Source: Myxococcales bacterium SG8_38
GTDB taxonomy: Bacteria; Myxococcota_A; Polyangia; Polyangiales; Houyiibacteriaceae
NCBI GenBank assembly: GCA_001303415.1
Contig: LJTN01000070.1
Location: forward strand, 1 to 32,590
Direction: 5' to 3'
Length of the DNA: 32,590 nucleotides
Of the stretch, positions 23,037-30,828 are shown one piece after another. Each line of letters begins with the position of its first letter. The first letter of the stretch is position 1. The notes below the pieces were generated by a model. It did no database searches, was not told the origin of the DNA, and saw only the letters and a program-made list of their open reading frames with translations. A program made the translations under genes and the position numbers.

Positions 23037-23810
23037 ATGGATAGGGAAGCGCCGATCGCACGCATGGTGCGGGAGGCGATCGAGACGGTCGCAACGCCGG
23101 AGGTCCGCGTTCAGATCCTGCATCGCGCGCTTCACATGGCGCGCGAGCACGAGGTGCCGCACTCCGGAGAAGCGCTGCGCGCCTTCGTTCGCAAGCACCT
23201 TCGCACGGCCATGGCCTTCTACCTCGGTGAGGACGCCACCGAGGCGGTCATGCAGAACCTGGAGCCGCTGGTTGCCCTCGCCGAGAAGACCAGCTCCGCG
23301 CCACCGAAAGACAAACGCAGGCCCGACGACACCCGCCGGCTCGGCCGTGAACGCCAACGCTCGGGTCTGACCCGCAAAGAGACACCCTCCCCAGCGGAAA
23401 CCGACACGTCGAAATATCCGACGGTGCAGCCTCTCGGCTCGGCGCTGCCCATGGTGTTCGTCGCCACGAGAAGCGCTGAGCGTTGTCGGCAGATCCAAAA
23501 GCACATCGGCGGACGCGCTGCCGTCCAGCAGATTGGAGACGTCGTGGCGTTTCTCGACAACCTGAAAGCCACGGCGTCCTTGAGCCCTCTGGTCGTGATC
23601 GACTGCGTCGAAGCGTCGGTTCAGCCTTCGACGATTGCGACGTTGTCCCACGAGCTGCCGGAGAGCTCCGCGGTGCTCATCTGGGGAGCGACCGAGCAGC
23701 ACCGCGACCTCACGGACCTAGCGGCCGGCGACGAGGGATGGCTTCGTTGCGGGGTGGAGGCGACGCCCAGCGACGTGGCTGCGCTGATCCACATGCTCCT
23801 CGGCGAATAA
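23037..23810 (+). CDS. Protein with helical N-terminus and receiver-like C-terminal domain
   Basis: Not a recognised named gene. The 257-residue product from ATG 23037 (GGAG seven bases upstream; GTG 22992 is less likely) has three parts. A helical domain (about 1-85) starts REAPIARMVREAIETV. A charged, Pro/Lys/Arg-rich linker spans about 86-130. An alternating alpha-beta domain (about 138-255) follows the response-regulator receiver pattern, MVFVATRSAERCRQIQKHI and then LVVIDCVEAS with Asp189 where the phospho-acceptor would be. The acidic pair at the first strand and the conserved late Lys are not present, so it is probably a pseudo-receiver. Its last 93 bases overlap the convergent endopeptidase gene, the largest overlap in the window. 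Confidence 0.65.
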   Translation: MDREAPIARMVREAIETVATPEVRVQILHRALHMAREHEVPHSGEALRAFVRKHLRTAMAFYLGEDATEAVMQNLEPLVALAEKTSSAPPKDKRRPDDTRRLGRERQRSGLTRKETPSPAETDTSKYPTVQPLGSALPMVFVATRSAERCRQIQKHIGGRAAVQQIGDVVAFLDNLKATASLSPLVVIDCVEASVQPSTIATLSHELPESSAVLIWGATEQHRDLTDLAAGDEGWLRCGVEATPSDVAALIHMLLGE

Positions 23811-24602
23811 CCATCGAACGAGGCGTTCGTCGGTCGCGGCGACGGCGGCCCTCGAGTCCTCTTTGCGCGCCGTATCGCTCAGCCACGGCCAGTGTGGAGC
23901 CTCCTCCTGGCATCCGAGCGCCCGTTCGGCCGCATCACAGTCCACGCGAAGGTGGAAGTGATCGTCGTGCGGGTCGGCTTGGGACGGTTGATGGAGGATC
24001 CAGGTGGCTCGAGCCACCGCCCGGGCCGATGGCTCGTGGGAGGCCGCATAGCGCAGAAGCCGCGCCTTGATTTGGTTGGAGCAAAAGAGCCACTTCACGC
24101 GAGCCTTCTCGTCCAACACCAGCGTGCGCACGAGATGCCAGTTTCGCGCCTCGTCGAACCGATACGCGCGATTGCCGGAGACTCCGAGGCCGAGGTGATC
24201 GAACTTCATCCAACCACCGTTGGCGGCAGCCAAGCCTCCTGCATCTCGCGCGTAGAACAATAGGTCGGCGTCGCGTCCCGAGCGATGGCTTCGGTGCCTC
24301 GAATGCGCGCCACCGCTTGGATTGGACAGATCCCCGACCTGCAGCGGATAGCCTCCTGGAAAGGCCTCGGCGACCTCGCGGGCCGCGCGCTCGATCGCCC
24401 TTATCAGAGTCTGCGTCCCATAGCGGGTTTCCTCCCGCGGACGCAGCCGCCGGTAGCCCTCGCCCTGGTCATCCAACGGAACTGCGTCCCGAAGATAGCC
24501 TCGGGTGGATGTCCCGATGGAGATCGTTTGCCCGGCCGGCAAGGGCTCGGTCACGCATCCACAGAAGGCCACGATTCCCAGCAACGTGAAAAACCTAACC
24601 AT
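23718..24602 (-). CDS. mepA: MepA-like penicillin-insensitive murein endopeptidase, lipoprotein
   Basis: MepA cuts D,D cross-links in peptidoglycan using zinc. The 294-residue product from ATG 24602 (AGGAG four bases upstream) has a hydrophobic start ending FCGC, so Cys16 is a likely lipid anchor. E. coli MepA is a soluble periplasmic protein instead. The catalytic signature is present: SHRSGRDADLLF with His106 and Asp113, spaced as in the family, and HDDHFHLRV with His215 and His217. VGDLSNPSGGAHSRH and WLFCSNQIKARLLRYA are other family blocks. The C-terminus runs about 50 residues beyond the domain and overlaps the neighbouring gene. Confidence 0.88.
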   Translation of the reverse strand: MVRFFTLLGIVAFCGCVTEPLPAGQTISIGTSTRGYLRDAVPLDDQGEGYRRLRPREETRYGTQTLIRAIERAAREVAEAFPGGYPLQVGDLSNPSGGAHSRHRSHRSGRDADLLFYARDAGGLAAANGGWMKFDHLGLGVSGNRAYRFDEARNWHLVRTLVLDEKARVKWLFCSNQIKARLLRYAASHEPSARAVARATWILHQPSQADPHDDHFHLRVDCDAAERALGCQEEAPHWPWLSDTARKEDSRAAVAATDERLVRWLFAEEHVDQRSHVAGRRLHPATKPSLVAGR

Positions 24603-24632
24603 TCGCTCCTGAATCATAGCGCACAGTTCCGC

Positions 24633-24660
24633 TTGACGTCCCAAACCGGCCACGTAACTT
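24633..24660 (+). promoter_or_regulatory. Probable promoter of the TPR/zincin-like gene
   Basis: TTGACG (24633-24638), a 16-base spacer and TAACTT (24655-24660) resemble a sigma-70 promoter. The expected transcription start near 24667 is only about six bases before the ATG at 24673, and no ribosome binding site is visible. The mRNA may therefore be nearly leaderless. Confidence 0.4.
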
Positions 24661-24672
24661 TCGCGATCGACC

Positions 24673-25698
24673 ATGTCCGAGCAGAACGATGGGTTGATGG
24701 ACCGCCTGAGCGCGCACCTCGATCGCGGTTGGGAGCTGGTGACGCAGGGCGACTTGATCGGCGCCATGGCGTCGGCCGAGCAGACCCTCGAGCTGGACGG
24801 TGACTCGCCCGATGCCCACAACCTCATCGGCTACATCCACGCGGCCAATGGCAACCTCGACATGGCGCTCGAGCACTACCGGCAAGCCATCGAGCTCGAC
24901 GAGCACTATCTCGAGGCGATGCTGAATGCCGCCGAGCTGCTCATCCACCCGCTGGGGAGCTTCGACGAGGCGATCCGGGTTCTCGACCAGGCGCTGGAAA
25001 GCTGCCAGACGGCAGACGACATCGCAGATGCGTCGGTTCTCAAGGTGGACGCGCTCCTTCATCAGGGAGACCGTGCCGCCGCGGCCGAGCTGCTGCTGGG
25101 GCTTCCCGAAGGACCGTTCGAAAACGAGCAGCTCGATTTTCTGGTCGGGAGGGCCCACTTCGAGCTCGATCAGATCGACGAGGCCGCCGTGCTCATCGAG
25201 CGTGCCGCCGCGCGCCCCGACGCCTCCGCGGACGTCATCTACTACCTCGGGCTTCTGCGCGACCGCCAGGAACGCCACGCCGAGGCGTCGCTCTCCTTCC
25301 TCAAGACGAGGCACCTCGACGGGCTCGCAGCACGCCCGCCGTGGGCGCCGTCGCACGCCCGGTTCGAAAAGATCGTCCAGGCTGCCTTGCGCGATCTTCC
25401 CGAGGAGCTCGCCCAACGGCTCGAAGGCAATCTCATCATGGTCACCGATCTACCCGGGCTCGAGGTCGTGGCCGAGGGCGTCGACCCGCGAACGCCGCTG
25501 TTGCTGGATGAGCTGGCAACCACGAGTGGCGGCGAGGAGCAGCGCCGACTGTTCGTGTATCAGCGCAACATCGAGCGGCTGATCCGCCACCCCCTCGAGA
25601 TCCAAGAAAATGTGCAAGAGATCTTGCAGCGCGAGCTCGATGCTCACTTCAAAAGGCCCTCGGAGGCGCCTCCCGGCGCCAAATTCTCCTCGCATTAG
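24673..25698 (+). CDS. TPR protein fused to a degenerate zincin (metallopeptidase-like) domain
   Basis: The 341-residue product has TPR-type helix pairs over about 15-215, clearest at LDGDSPDAHNLIGYIHAANGN and LDMALEHYRQAIELDEHYLEA. The C-terminal part (about 230-326) follows the zincin_1/DUF1025 layout of small actinobacterial and proteobacterial metallopeptidase-like proteins. It has FEKIVQAALRDLPEEL, a VVAEGVDPRTPLLL loop, RLFVYQRNIERL and a final helix. In that helix the expected HExxHHF is RELDAHF (320-326). The first two metal-ligand His are replaced by Arg and Ala, so peptidase activity is unlikely. It probably acts as a cytoplasmic scaffold or binding protein. The stop overlaps the convergent pseudouridine synthase stop by 4 bases. 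Confidence 0.75.
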   Translation: MSEQNDGLMDRLSAHLDRGWELVTQGDLIGAMASAEQTLELDGDSPDAHNLIGYIHAANGNLDMALEHYRQAIELDEHYLEAMLNAAELLIHPLGSFDEAIRVLDQALESCQTADDIADASVLKVDALLHQGDRAAAAELLLGLPEGPFENEQLDFLVGRAHFELDQIDEAAVLIERAAARPDASADVIYYLGLLRDRQERHAEASLSFLKTRHLDGLAARPPWAPSHARFEKIVQAALRDLPEELAQRLEGNLIMVTDLPGLEVVAEGVDPRTPLLLDELATTSGGEEQRRLFVYQRNIERLIRHPLEIQENVQEILQRELDAHFKRPSEAPPGAKFSSH

Positions 25699-26408
25699 AG
25701 ATCGAAGTCCGAAGGCCGTCCACCCAATGCGAGCCAGGTGCGCTCCATGTCGGGCCGCACGGGTGCGTTGAACTGGCGGCGGTCGCCAGGGGGCCAAGGG
25801 AAGCTCACCCGTGCGCAGTGAAGCATCACCCGCCGGGCGGTCACGACGCTTCCATCGGCAAGCGTGCTCCGGCGCGCGCCCTGGTAGACGTGATCGCCGA
25901 ACAGAGGAGCGCCGCCCCGAGCTGCGTGAACACGAAGCTGATGAGTGCGCCCGGTGTGCGGCATGAGGCGAAGAAGGGTTCCGGCCGATGCCCGCGCCCA
26001 CACCTCGTATCGGGTGCGAGCCTCACGCTGCCCCCGGCCCGGACCCGCGACACGAAGCGAGGGGTTGCGCGGATCGAGCGAGATGGGCCAAGCCCATTCA
26101 CCCTCGGGCGGCACCGGCTCGTCGAGGGTAATTCCGAGATAGATGCGTTCGTAGGCGCCGGCGCGGCGTGCCGCCAAGAGGCGCCGATTGGCCGTCCGGG
26201 TGAGCGCGAAAGTGACCAGCCCGCTCACTGGCGCATCCAACCGTGATGTCGGGTGCGCGCTCAGATCCGAGAAGCGTTTTTCGACCCAACGAGTCAGAGA
26301 CGGGTCTTTCCCACGAGGCGCCGTCGTTGGAAGACCCGGCGGTTTGTCGATGATGAGGAGGTGCTCGTCTCGATGAAGTACTTTAGGCTCGGGCTCGACG
26401 TCAGGCAC
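25695..26408 (-). CDS. RluA-family RNA pseudouridine synthase
   Basis: The enzyme converts specific uridines in rRNA or tRNA to pseudouridine. The 237-residue product from GTG 26408 has DEHLLIIDKPPGLPT, the catalytic motif HPTSRLDAPVSGLV with Asp58, and PHTGRTHQLRVHAA near residue 160. No S4 domain is present, so it resembles the short RluA/RluC-core type. The start lies 8 bases inside the end of the upstream dikinase-like gene, with GAGG at a good distance, so it is translationally coupled to it. The target uridine cannot be told. Confidence 0.9.
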   Translation of the reverse strand: MPDVEPEPKVLHRDEHLLIIDKPPGLPTTAPRGKDPSLTRWVEKRFSDLSAHPTSRLDAPVSGLVTFALTRTANRRLLAARRAGAYERIYLGITLDEPVPPEGEWAWPISLDPRNPSLRVAGPGRGQREARTRYEVWARASAGTLLRLMPHTGRTHQLRVHAARGGAPLFGDHVYQGARRSTLADGSVVTARRVMLHCARVSFPWPPGDRRQFNAPVRPDMERTWLALGGRPSDFDL

Positions 26409-29031
26409 CGAGCACCTCGACGGTGCCCGCATCCCCGTCCACGCGAACGATGTCGCCGTCGCGCAGCGCACGGGTCGCGCTCGTCACGTTCACCACGGCG
26501 GGCACCGCGTACTCCCGCAAGATGATGGCGGCGTGAGAGAGCGGCCCGCCTAGCTCGGTGACGACGCCCGCGGCGGCGAGGAACAAGGGCGCCCAACCCG
26601 TGTCGGCCGCGGCCACCACGAGGATGTCGCCGGGCTCGAATTCCGCTGCCTTCGACGGGTCGCTGAGAATGCGCACCCTCCCCTCGGCCACGCCGCGGCT
26701 GGCCGCCAAACCGTGCAAGCGCTTCGATGCGGCCTCGGTGACCGACTCCTCCGGAGGGAATCCGACGAACGTCGACGGCGGCTCCGGAAGGGCCTTATTG
26801 CGCTCGTGCTCCAAGCGGCGTCGCTGAACCCGAATCGCGACGCGCTCGTTTTCGTCGTAGAGAACGCGACGGACTTCCGCAAGAGTCAGGAAAAACGCCG
26901 CGTCGGGCCCCGCCTCGGGCTCCCGTGATTCGATTCTGCGGGAGGTCTCGAGCGCCACCCTGCGGAACATGCCGAGGACCTCGACCACGTGCCCCCGCAG
27001 CTGCTCGCGCATCCGTGTGAAGCGGCGAACGAAGTCGAGCAGCTTTCGAACGGCGGGCCGAAGCGGCAATGGAACGCTCTGCTCGAGCTTCTCCTCCGCC
27101 TCCTCGCGGGCGCGCTGCAAATCACGCTCGCGCTGGACGAGATCGACCTCGCCTTCCAAATGGGAACGCAACGCGGCGAACATGAGGGTCGGATCCTCGG
27201 ACCAACGCGGCGCCGCGATCTCCGCCTCTCGCACGCCGCGATAGCCGTAGTCTTCGATGAATCGGCGCAGCGCGTCTTTCGTCGGTCCCGCAGGCAGGCT
27301 CTCGATGCTGAGCTCGGAGCAGCTTCGGTCGCGAATGCGCTTGGCCACCTCAGGCTCGTTGTTGGCGAGCCGCGCGATTTGCCACAGCACCATGCCAGGA
27401 CGTGCGCTCGATACGTCCTGGAGCCCTGATAACAGGTCCCGATACAAACCGGACCCGTGCTTTCCGGCGAACAGGCGGACGATGCCGAGCAGAACCAGCA
27501 CTGCAGTCAGCAGGTTCGCGTATGCGGTCAGCATGATCGATCCGGTTTCATCGAGCAGATGCTCGACGTCCCCCAACATTCGATCGAGGCCGCTCGGTTC
27601 GAGCAGCCGCGGGTCGATCGATTCGATGCGCAGCCGCTCTTCGGCGAAGTACGTCTCGAACGCGTCGATCCTCGACTTCAGGCGGAAGTTCTCACGCGCG
27701 TACCGCGATACCGTTTGGGGCAGGCGCAATAGAAAGCCGGAGGAGCTTCGGTCCTGAATGACCTCGTCGAGCTCCGCCGCGTACTGTCCACCGCCGAGCC
27801 GGACGAGCGTGGAGGGATGAATCCAGGGGATCTGCGAAATGATCGAGCTGAACTCGGTCAGGTTGAGGTAAATGCGCCCGCGGAAGTCCCCTACCAGCTC
27901 CGCATCCCGAGGAACCGTGCATCCGAGAGCGCCGAAAGCGCGACGAAACCCGAGCTCGCTGAACTGGCTGAGCACGGACCAGGTGAACGGCGTCGCGACC
28001 CCGGGAAGCGCCTCTCCCACGTTGGCGTTGCTCCAGACGATCTTGCGGCGGTCCCAGGGCCGCTCGCGGGCGGCGCCCCGGTTTCGCATGCTCGGCACGA
28101 CCACCGGACGCGCCTGGAGCACGTAGACTTCTTGCTGCGTGATGGCCCATTCGACGTCGCGTGTATCTCCGAAATGGTTCTCGATGCGCGTTGCCAGCTC
28201 GGTCAAGCTCAAGAGCTGCTTCTCGCTGAGCGCCGGATGCTCTCGGGCCGAAGGCTCGACCTCGACCTCACGAACGCCGCCCGAATCATCGAGCAGAACC
28301 TGAAGCGCCTTGTCTCCCAAGACCCGGTCGCGGAGCTGACCGGTGGCCTTGTCTACGCGATAGGTGTCCGGAGTGACGCGGCCATCGACCACCGAAGAAC
28401 CGAGCCCGTAGGCCGCGTTGATGACGACCTCCCCGGCATCTCCGGTGAGGGGATTGGCCGTGAACAAGACGCCGGAGATCTCGGCCGGGACCATGGCCTG
28501 AATGAGGACTCCGACCGAAACTGGGATGTCCTCTCCCAGGGTCCGCAGGTACGACATGACGCGCGGACGGAAGAGACTAGCCCAGCAGGCCTTGACCCCA
28601 TCGAGGATCTCGTCCTCCCGAACGAGGTTCAGGAGCGTCGAGTGCATTCCCGCGGCCGAAGCGCCCTCCTGGTCCTCGTGCGTTCCCGACGAGCGCACTG
28701 CAAAGCTCGATGCGCCTTCGTCCGTCATGGCCAGGAGCGCGTCCCGAACGCTGCTCACCACGTCCTGCGGAAGCGTCGCGTCACGAACGCGCTGTGCGAT
28801 CTTCTCGAGGCGCGCGTCGGAAACGTGCGGGCTGCGAAGAAGAGCTCTCGGCCGGTCCGCGATGTCGAGAACGCTCGATAGAAAAGAATCGGCCACCCAA
28901 CCGGGCATTGCGTACGCGACGGGAACCGGAAAGCCTGCGCGCGCAAGCGCGGCGAGGTTCCGCGCTTTGCCTCCATAGCCGGACGCCCTCCGAGGAACCA
29001 CAGATTCAATTCGCTTGAGTATGCGTGGCAT
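26401..29031 (-). CDS. Rifampicin phosphotransferase-type PEP-dikinase-like protein
   Basis: The 876-residue product has the three-part layout of rifampicin phosphotransferase (RPH) and pyruvate/PEP dikinases without a PEP-binding barrel. An ATP-grasp domain (about 1-320) has SGYGGKARNLAALARAGFPV, FAVRSSGTHEDQEGASAAG and VEWAITQQEVYVLQARPV. A large helical middle (about 335-760) includes YGYRGVREAEIAAPRWSEDP, similar to RPH. A phosphohistidine swivel domain has GDILVVAAADTGWAPLFL and GGPLSHAAIILREYAVPAV with His833. In RPH, ATP gives phosphate to this His and then to the rifamycin hydroxyl. The substrate here is unknown, and many such homologues are uncharacterised. The stop overlaps the RluA-type start by 8 bases. 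No rifamycin-associated palindrome is seen upstream. Confidence 0.82.
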   Translation of the reverse strand: MPRILKRIESVVPRRASGYGGKARNLAALARAGFPVPVAYAMPGWVADSFLSSVLDIADRPRALLRSPHVSDARLEKIAQRVRDATLPQDVVSSVRDALLAMTDEGASSFAVRSSGTHEDQEGASAAGMHSTLLNLVREDEILDGVKACWASLFRPRVMSYLRTLGEDIPVSVGVLIQAMVPAEISGVLFTANPLTGDAGEVVINAAYGLGSSVVDGRVTPDTYRVDKATGQLRDRVLGDKALQVLLDDSGGVREVEVEPSAREHPALSEKQLLSLTELATRIENHFGDTRDVEWAITQQEVYVLQARPVVVPSMRNRGAARERPWDRRKIVWSNANVGEALPGVATPFTWSVLSQFSELGFRRAFGALGCTVPRDAELVGDFRGRIYLNLTEFSSIISQIPWIHPSTLVRLGGGQYAAELDEVIQDRSSSGFLLRLPQTVSRYARENFRLKSRIDAFETYFAEERLRIESIDPRLLEPSGLDRMLGDVEHLLDETGSIMLTAYANLLTAVLVLLGIVRLFAGKHGSGLYRDLLSGLQDVSSARPGMVLWQIARLANNEPEVAKRIRDRSCSELSIESLPAGPTKDALRRFIEDYGYRGVREAEIAAPRWSEDPTLMFAALRSHLEGEVDLVQRERDLQRAREEAEEKLEQSVPLPLRPAVRKLLDFVRRFTRMREQLRGHVVEVLGMFRRVALETSRRIESREPEAGPDAAFFLTLAEVRRVLYDENERVAIRVQRRRLEHERNKALPEPPSTFVGFPPEESVTEAASKRLHGLAASRGVAEGRVRILSDPSKAAEFEPGDILVVAAADTGWAPLFLAAAGVVTELGGPLSHAAIILREYAVPAVVNVTSATRALRDGDIVRVDGDAGTVEVLGA

Positions 29032-29120
29032 CGCCGTGGCAGTTTCTAGCGCAGGCTCGCAACGGGGGCATGCAGGGGTGATGGACGCAGGGGTAGGCGG
29101 GCGCTATGTAGGGCGCCGTG

Positions 29121-30536
29121 GTGTTGATGGACGACGATCATTTCCACGATCAATGCGGGGTATTCGGCGTGTTCGGTGCCAGCGAGGCGGCGAATCTCGC
29201 GTATCTCGGCCTGCATTCCCTGCAACACCGCGGACAAGAAGCCGCCGGAATCGTCTCGAGCAACGGCGAGCAGTTGTTCGTGCATCGCGGGATGGGGCTA
29301 GTTCAGGACGTCTTCACCGCGGATCAGCTCGAAAAGCTGCCCGGAAGCAGCGCCATTGGGCACGTCCGCTACACCACGGCAGGCGCGAGCCACATCAAGA
29401 ACGCGCAGCCCATCGCGGTCGACTGCGGCCACGGGGCCATCGCGGTAGCGCACAACGGCAACCTCACCAACGGCATCGCCCTGCGGCAGCAACTGGAGAA
29501 AGACGGCTCGATCTTCGCGTCCGACAGTGACACGGAAGTGCTCGTTCATTTGATTGCACGCTCCAAGGCAGAGACCATGGTGGATCGGGTCGCCGATGCG
29601 CTTCACCAGGTCGAGGGCGCCTACTCACTGGTCTTCCTCTCTCCGGACGAGCTGGTGGCCGTCCGCGACCCGTACGGGTTTCGGCCGCTTTGCCTCGGAG
29701 AGCTCGACGGTGCGTATGTCATCGCATCGGAGCCGCCTGCGTTCCAATTGATTGGCGCCAGTTTCGTCCGCGACATCGAGCCGGGCGAGATGGTCGTGAT
29801 CAACGAGACGGGCATCGAAAGCCTCCGTCCGTTTCGCATGGACCCGAAGCGCCGCTACATGTGCATCTTCGAGTACGTGTATTTCGCACGGCCGGACGCC
29901 TGGTTCGATGGCATCAGCGTCTACGAAGCGAGGAAGCGGATGGGACGCGCGCTCGCTGAAGACCAGCCGGTCGACGCGGACATCGTCGTGCCCGTTCCCG
30001 ACAGCGGGGTGGCTGCCGCGCTCGGGTATGCCGAGGCAGCCGGGCTGCCCTTCGAGCTGGGTCTCATTCGAAGCCACTACGTCGGCCGCACGTTCATCGA
30101 GCCGGCTCAGTCGATTCGTCATTTTGGCGTACGTCTGAAGCTCCACCCCGTCCAGAGCGTCCTGCAGGGCAAGCGCGTCGTGGTGATCGACGACTCGATC
30201 GTCCGCGGAACGACCAGCCGCAAGATCGTCAAGATGATCCGAGACGCAGGCGCAAAAGAGGTCCATTTACGCATCAGCTCGCCGCCGACCATCTGGCCCT
30301 GCTTCTACGGCATCGACACGCCCACCCGCGAAGAGCTCATCGCGGCGCAACACTCGATCGAAGAGGTGAACGAGTACGTGACCGCAGACAGCCTCGGCTA
30401 CCTCTCCCTGGACGGGCTCAAGCGCGCCGTTGGCGGCGAGGAGGGCTTCTGCAGCGCCTGCTTCAGCGGCCGCTACCCAGTCCCAGTCAGAGACAACGCA
30501 ACGACCCGCCGACAGTTACCACTCGTCGGGGTGTAA
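29121..30536 (+). CDS. purF: Amidophosphoribosyltransferase, B. subtilis-type with Fe-S cluster ligands
   Basis: PurF makes phosphoribosylamine from PRPP and glutamine, the first step of purine synthesis. The product has a short N-terminal propeptide before the glutaminase nucleophile Cys in [10 protein letters not shown]. It also has [11 protein letters not shown] and, in the PRTase half, [14 protein letters not shown] for PRPP binding. Four further cysteines match the B. subtilis iron-sulfur enzyme: [27 protein letters not shown] and [11 protein letters not shown]. The Fe-S type with propeptide cleavage is therefore expected. GTG 29121 is seven bases after AGGG; GTG 29118 and ATG 29127 are alternatives. 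It diverges from the RPH-like gene and is followed by the long inverted repeat, which may also end its transcript. Confidence 0.96.
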   Translation: MLMDDDHFHDQCGVFGVFGASEAANLAYLGLHSLQHRGQEAAGIVSSNGEQLFVHRGMGLVQDVFTADQLEKLPGSSAIGHVRYTTAGASHIKNAQPIAVDCGHGAIAVAHNGNLTNGIALRQQLEKDGSIFASDSDTEVLVHLIARSKAETMVDRVADALHQVEGAYSLVFLSPDELVAVRDPYGFRPLCLGELDGAYVIASEPPAFQLIGASFVRDIEPGEMVVINETGIESLRPFRMDPKRRYMCIFEYVYFARPDAWFDGISVYEARKRMGRALAEDQPVDADIVVPVPDSGVAAALGYAEAAGLPFELGLIRSHYVGRTFIEPAQSIRHFGVRLKLHPVQSVLQGKRVVVIDDSIVRGTTSRKIVKMIRDAGAKEVHLRISSPPTIWPCFYGIDTPTREELIAAQHSIEEVNEYVTADSLGYLSLDGLKRAVGGEEGFCSACFSGRYPVPVRDNATTRRQLPLVGV

Positions 30537-30540
30537 GGCC

Positions 30541-30771
30541 CGGGCTCGGAAAAACGCGACACGAGGTAGGCGCTAGCGTGGGGGAGGCGGGGTGGGGATT
30601 GCGGGTTCGGGCTTCGCGATTACCTCTCGCGCAGTGACGCTTTGTGATCATGCGACTGAAGCGCAGCCGCAATGTCGGAACACGGGCCCCTCATCCCCAC
30701 CCCGCCGCCCCCACGCTAGCGCCTAAGCCGCCGCGTTCCGTGGAACCTCGTGTCGTGTTTTTCTGAGCCCG
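30541..30771. repeat. Non-coding element bounded by long inverted arms, behind purF
   Basis: Left arm 30541-30599 and right arm 30693-30771 are reverse complements of each other with three mismatches over 59 aligned bases, apart from a 20-base insertion in the right arm (about 30725-30744). They enclose about 93 bases of unique sequence with no gene. The arms end in GGGCTC and include AGGCGCTAGCGTGGGGG. As RNA from purF the whole would fold into a very long hairpin ending in TTTTT, so it could also terminate the purF transcript. No target-site duplication is evident. The 292-base gap between purF and the next gene holds only this element. Confidence 0.85.
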
Positions 30772-30828
30772 GTCCTTACGCCCGTCGCGACCCGTTCTCC
30801 GGGGTTGAGTCGCGAAGCGCCGACTGGA

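Noticed and set aside
29032..29120. Search for a rifamycin-associated palindrome upstream of the RPH-like gene
   Set aside because: No 19-bp GGGGCTTGC-type palindrome is present in the divergent spacer.
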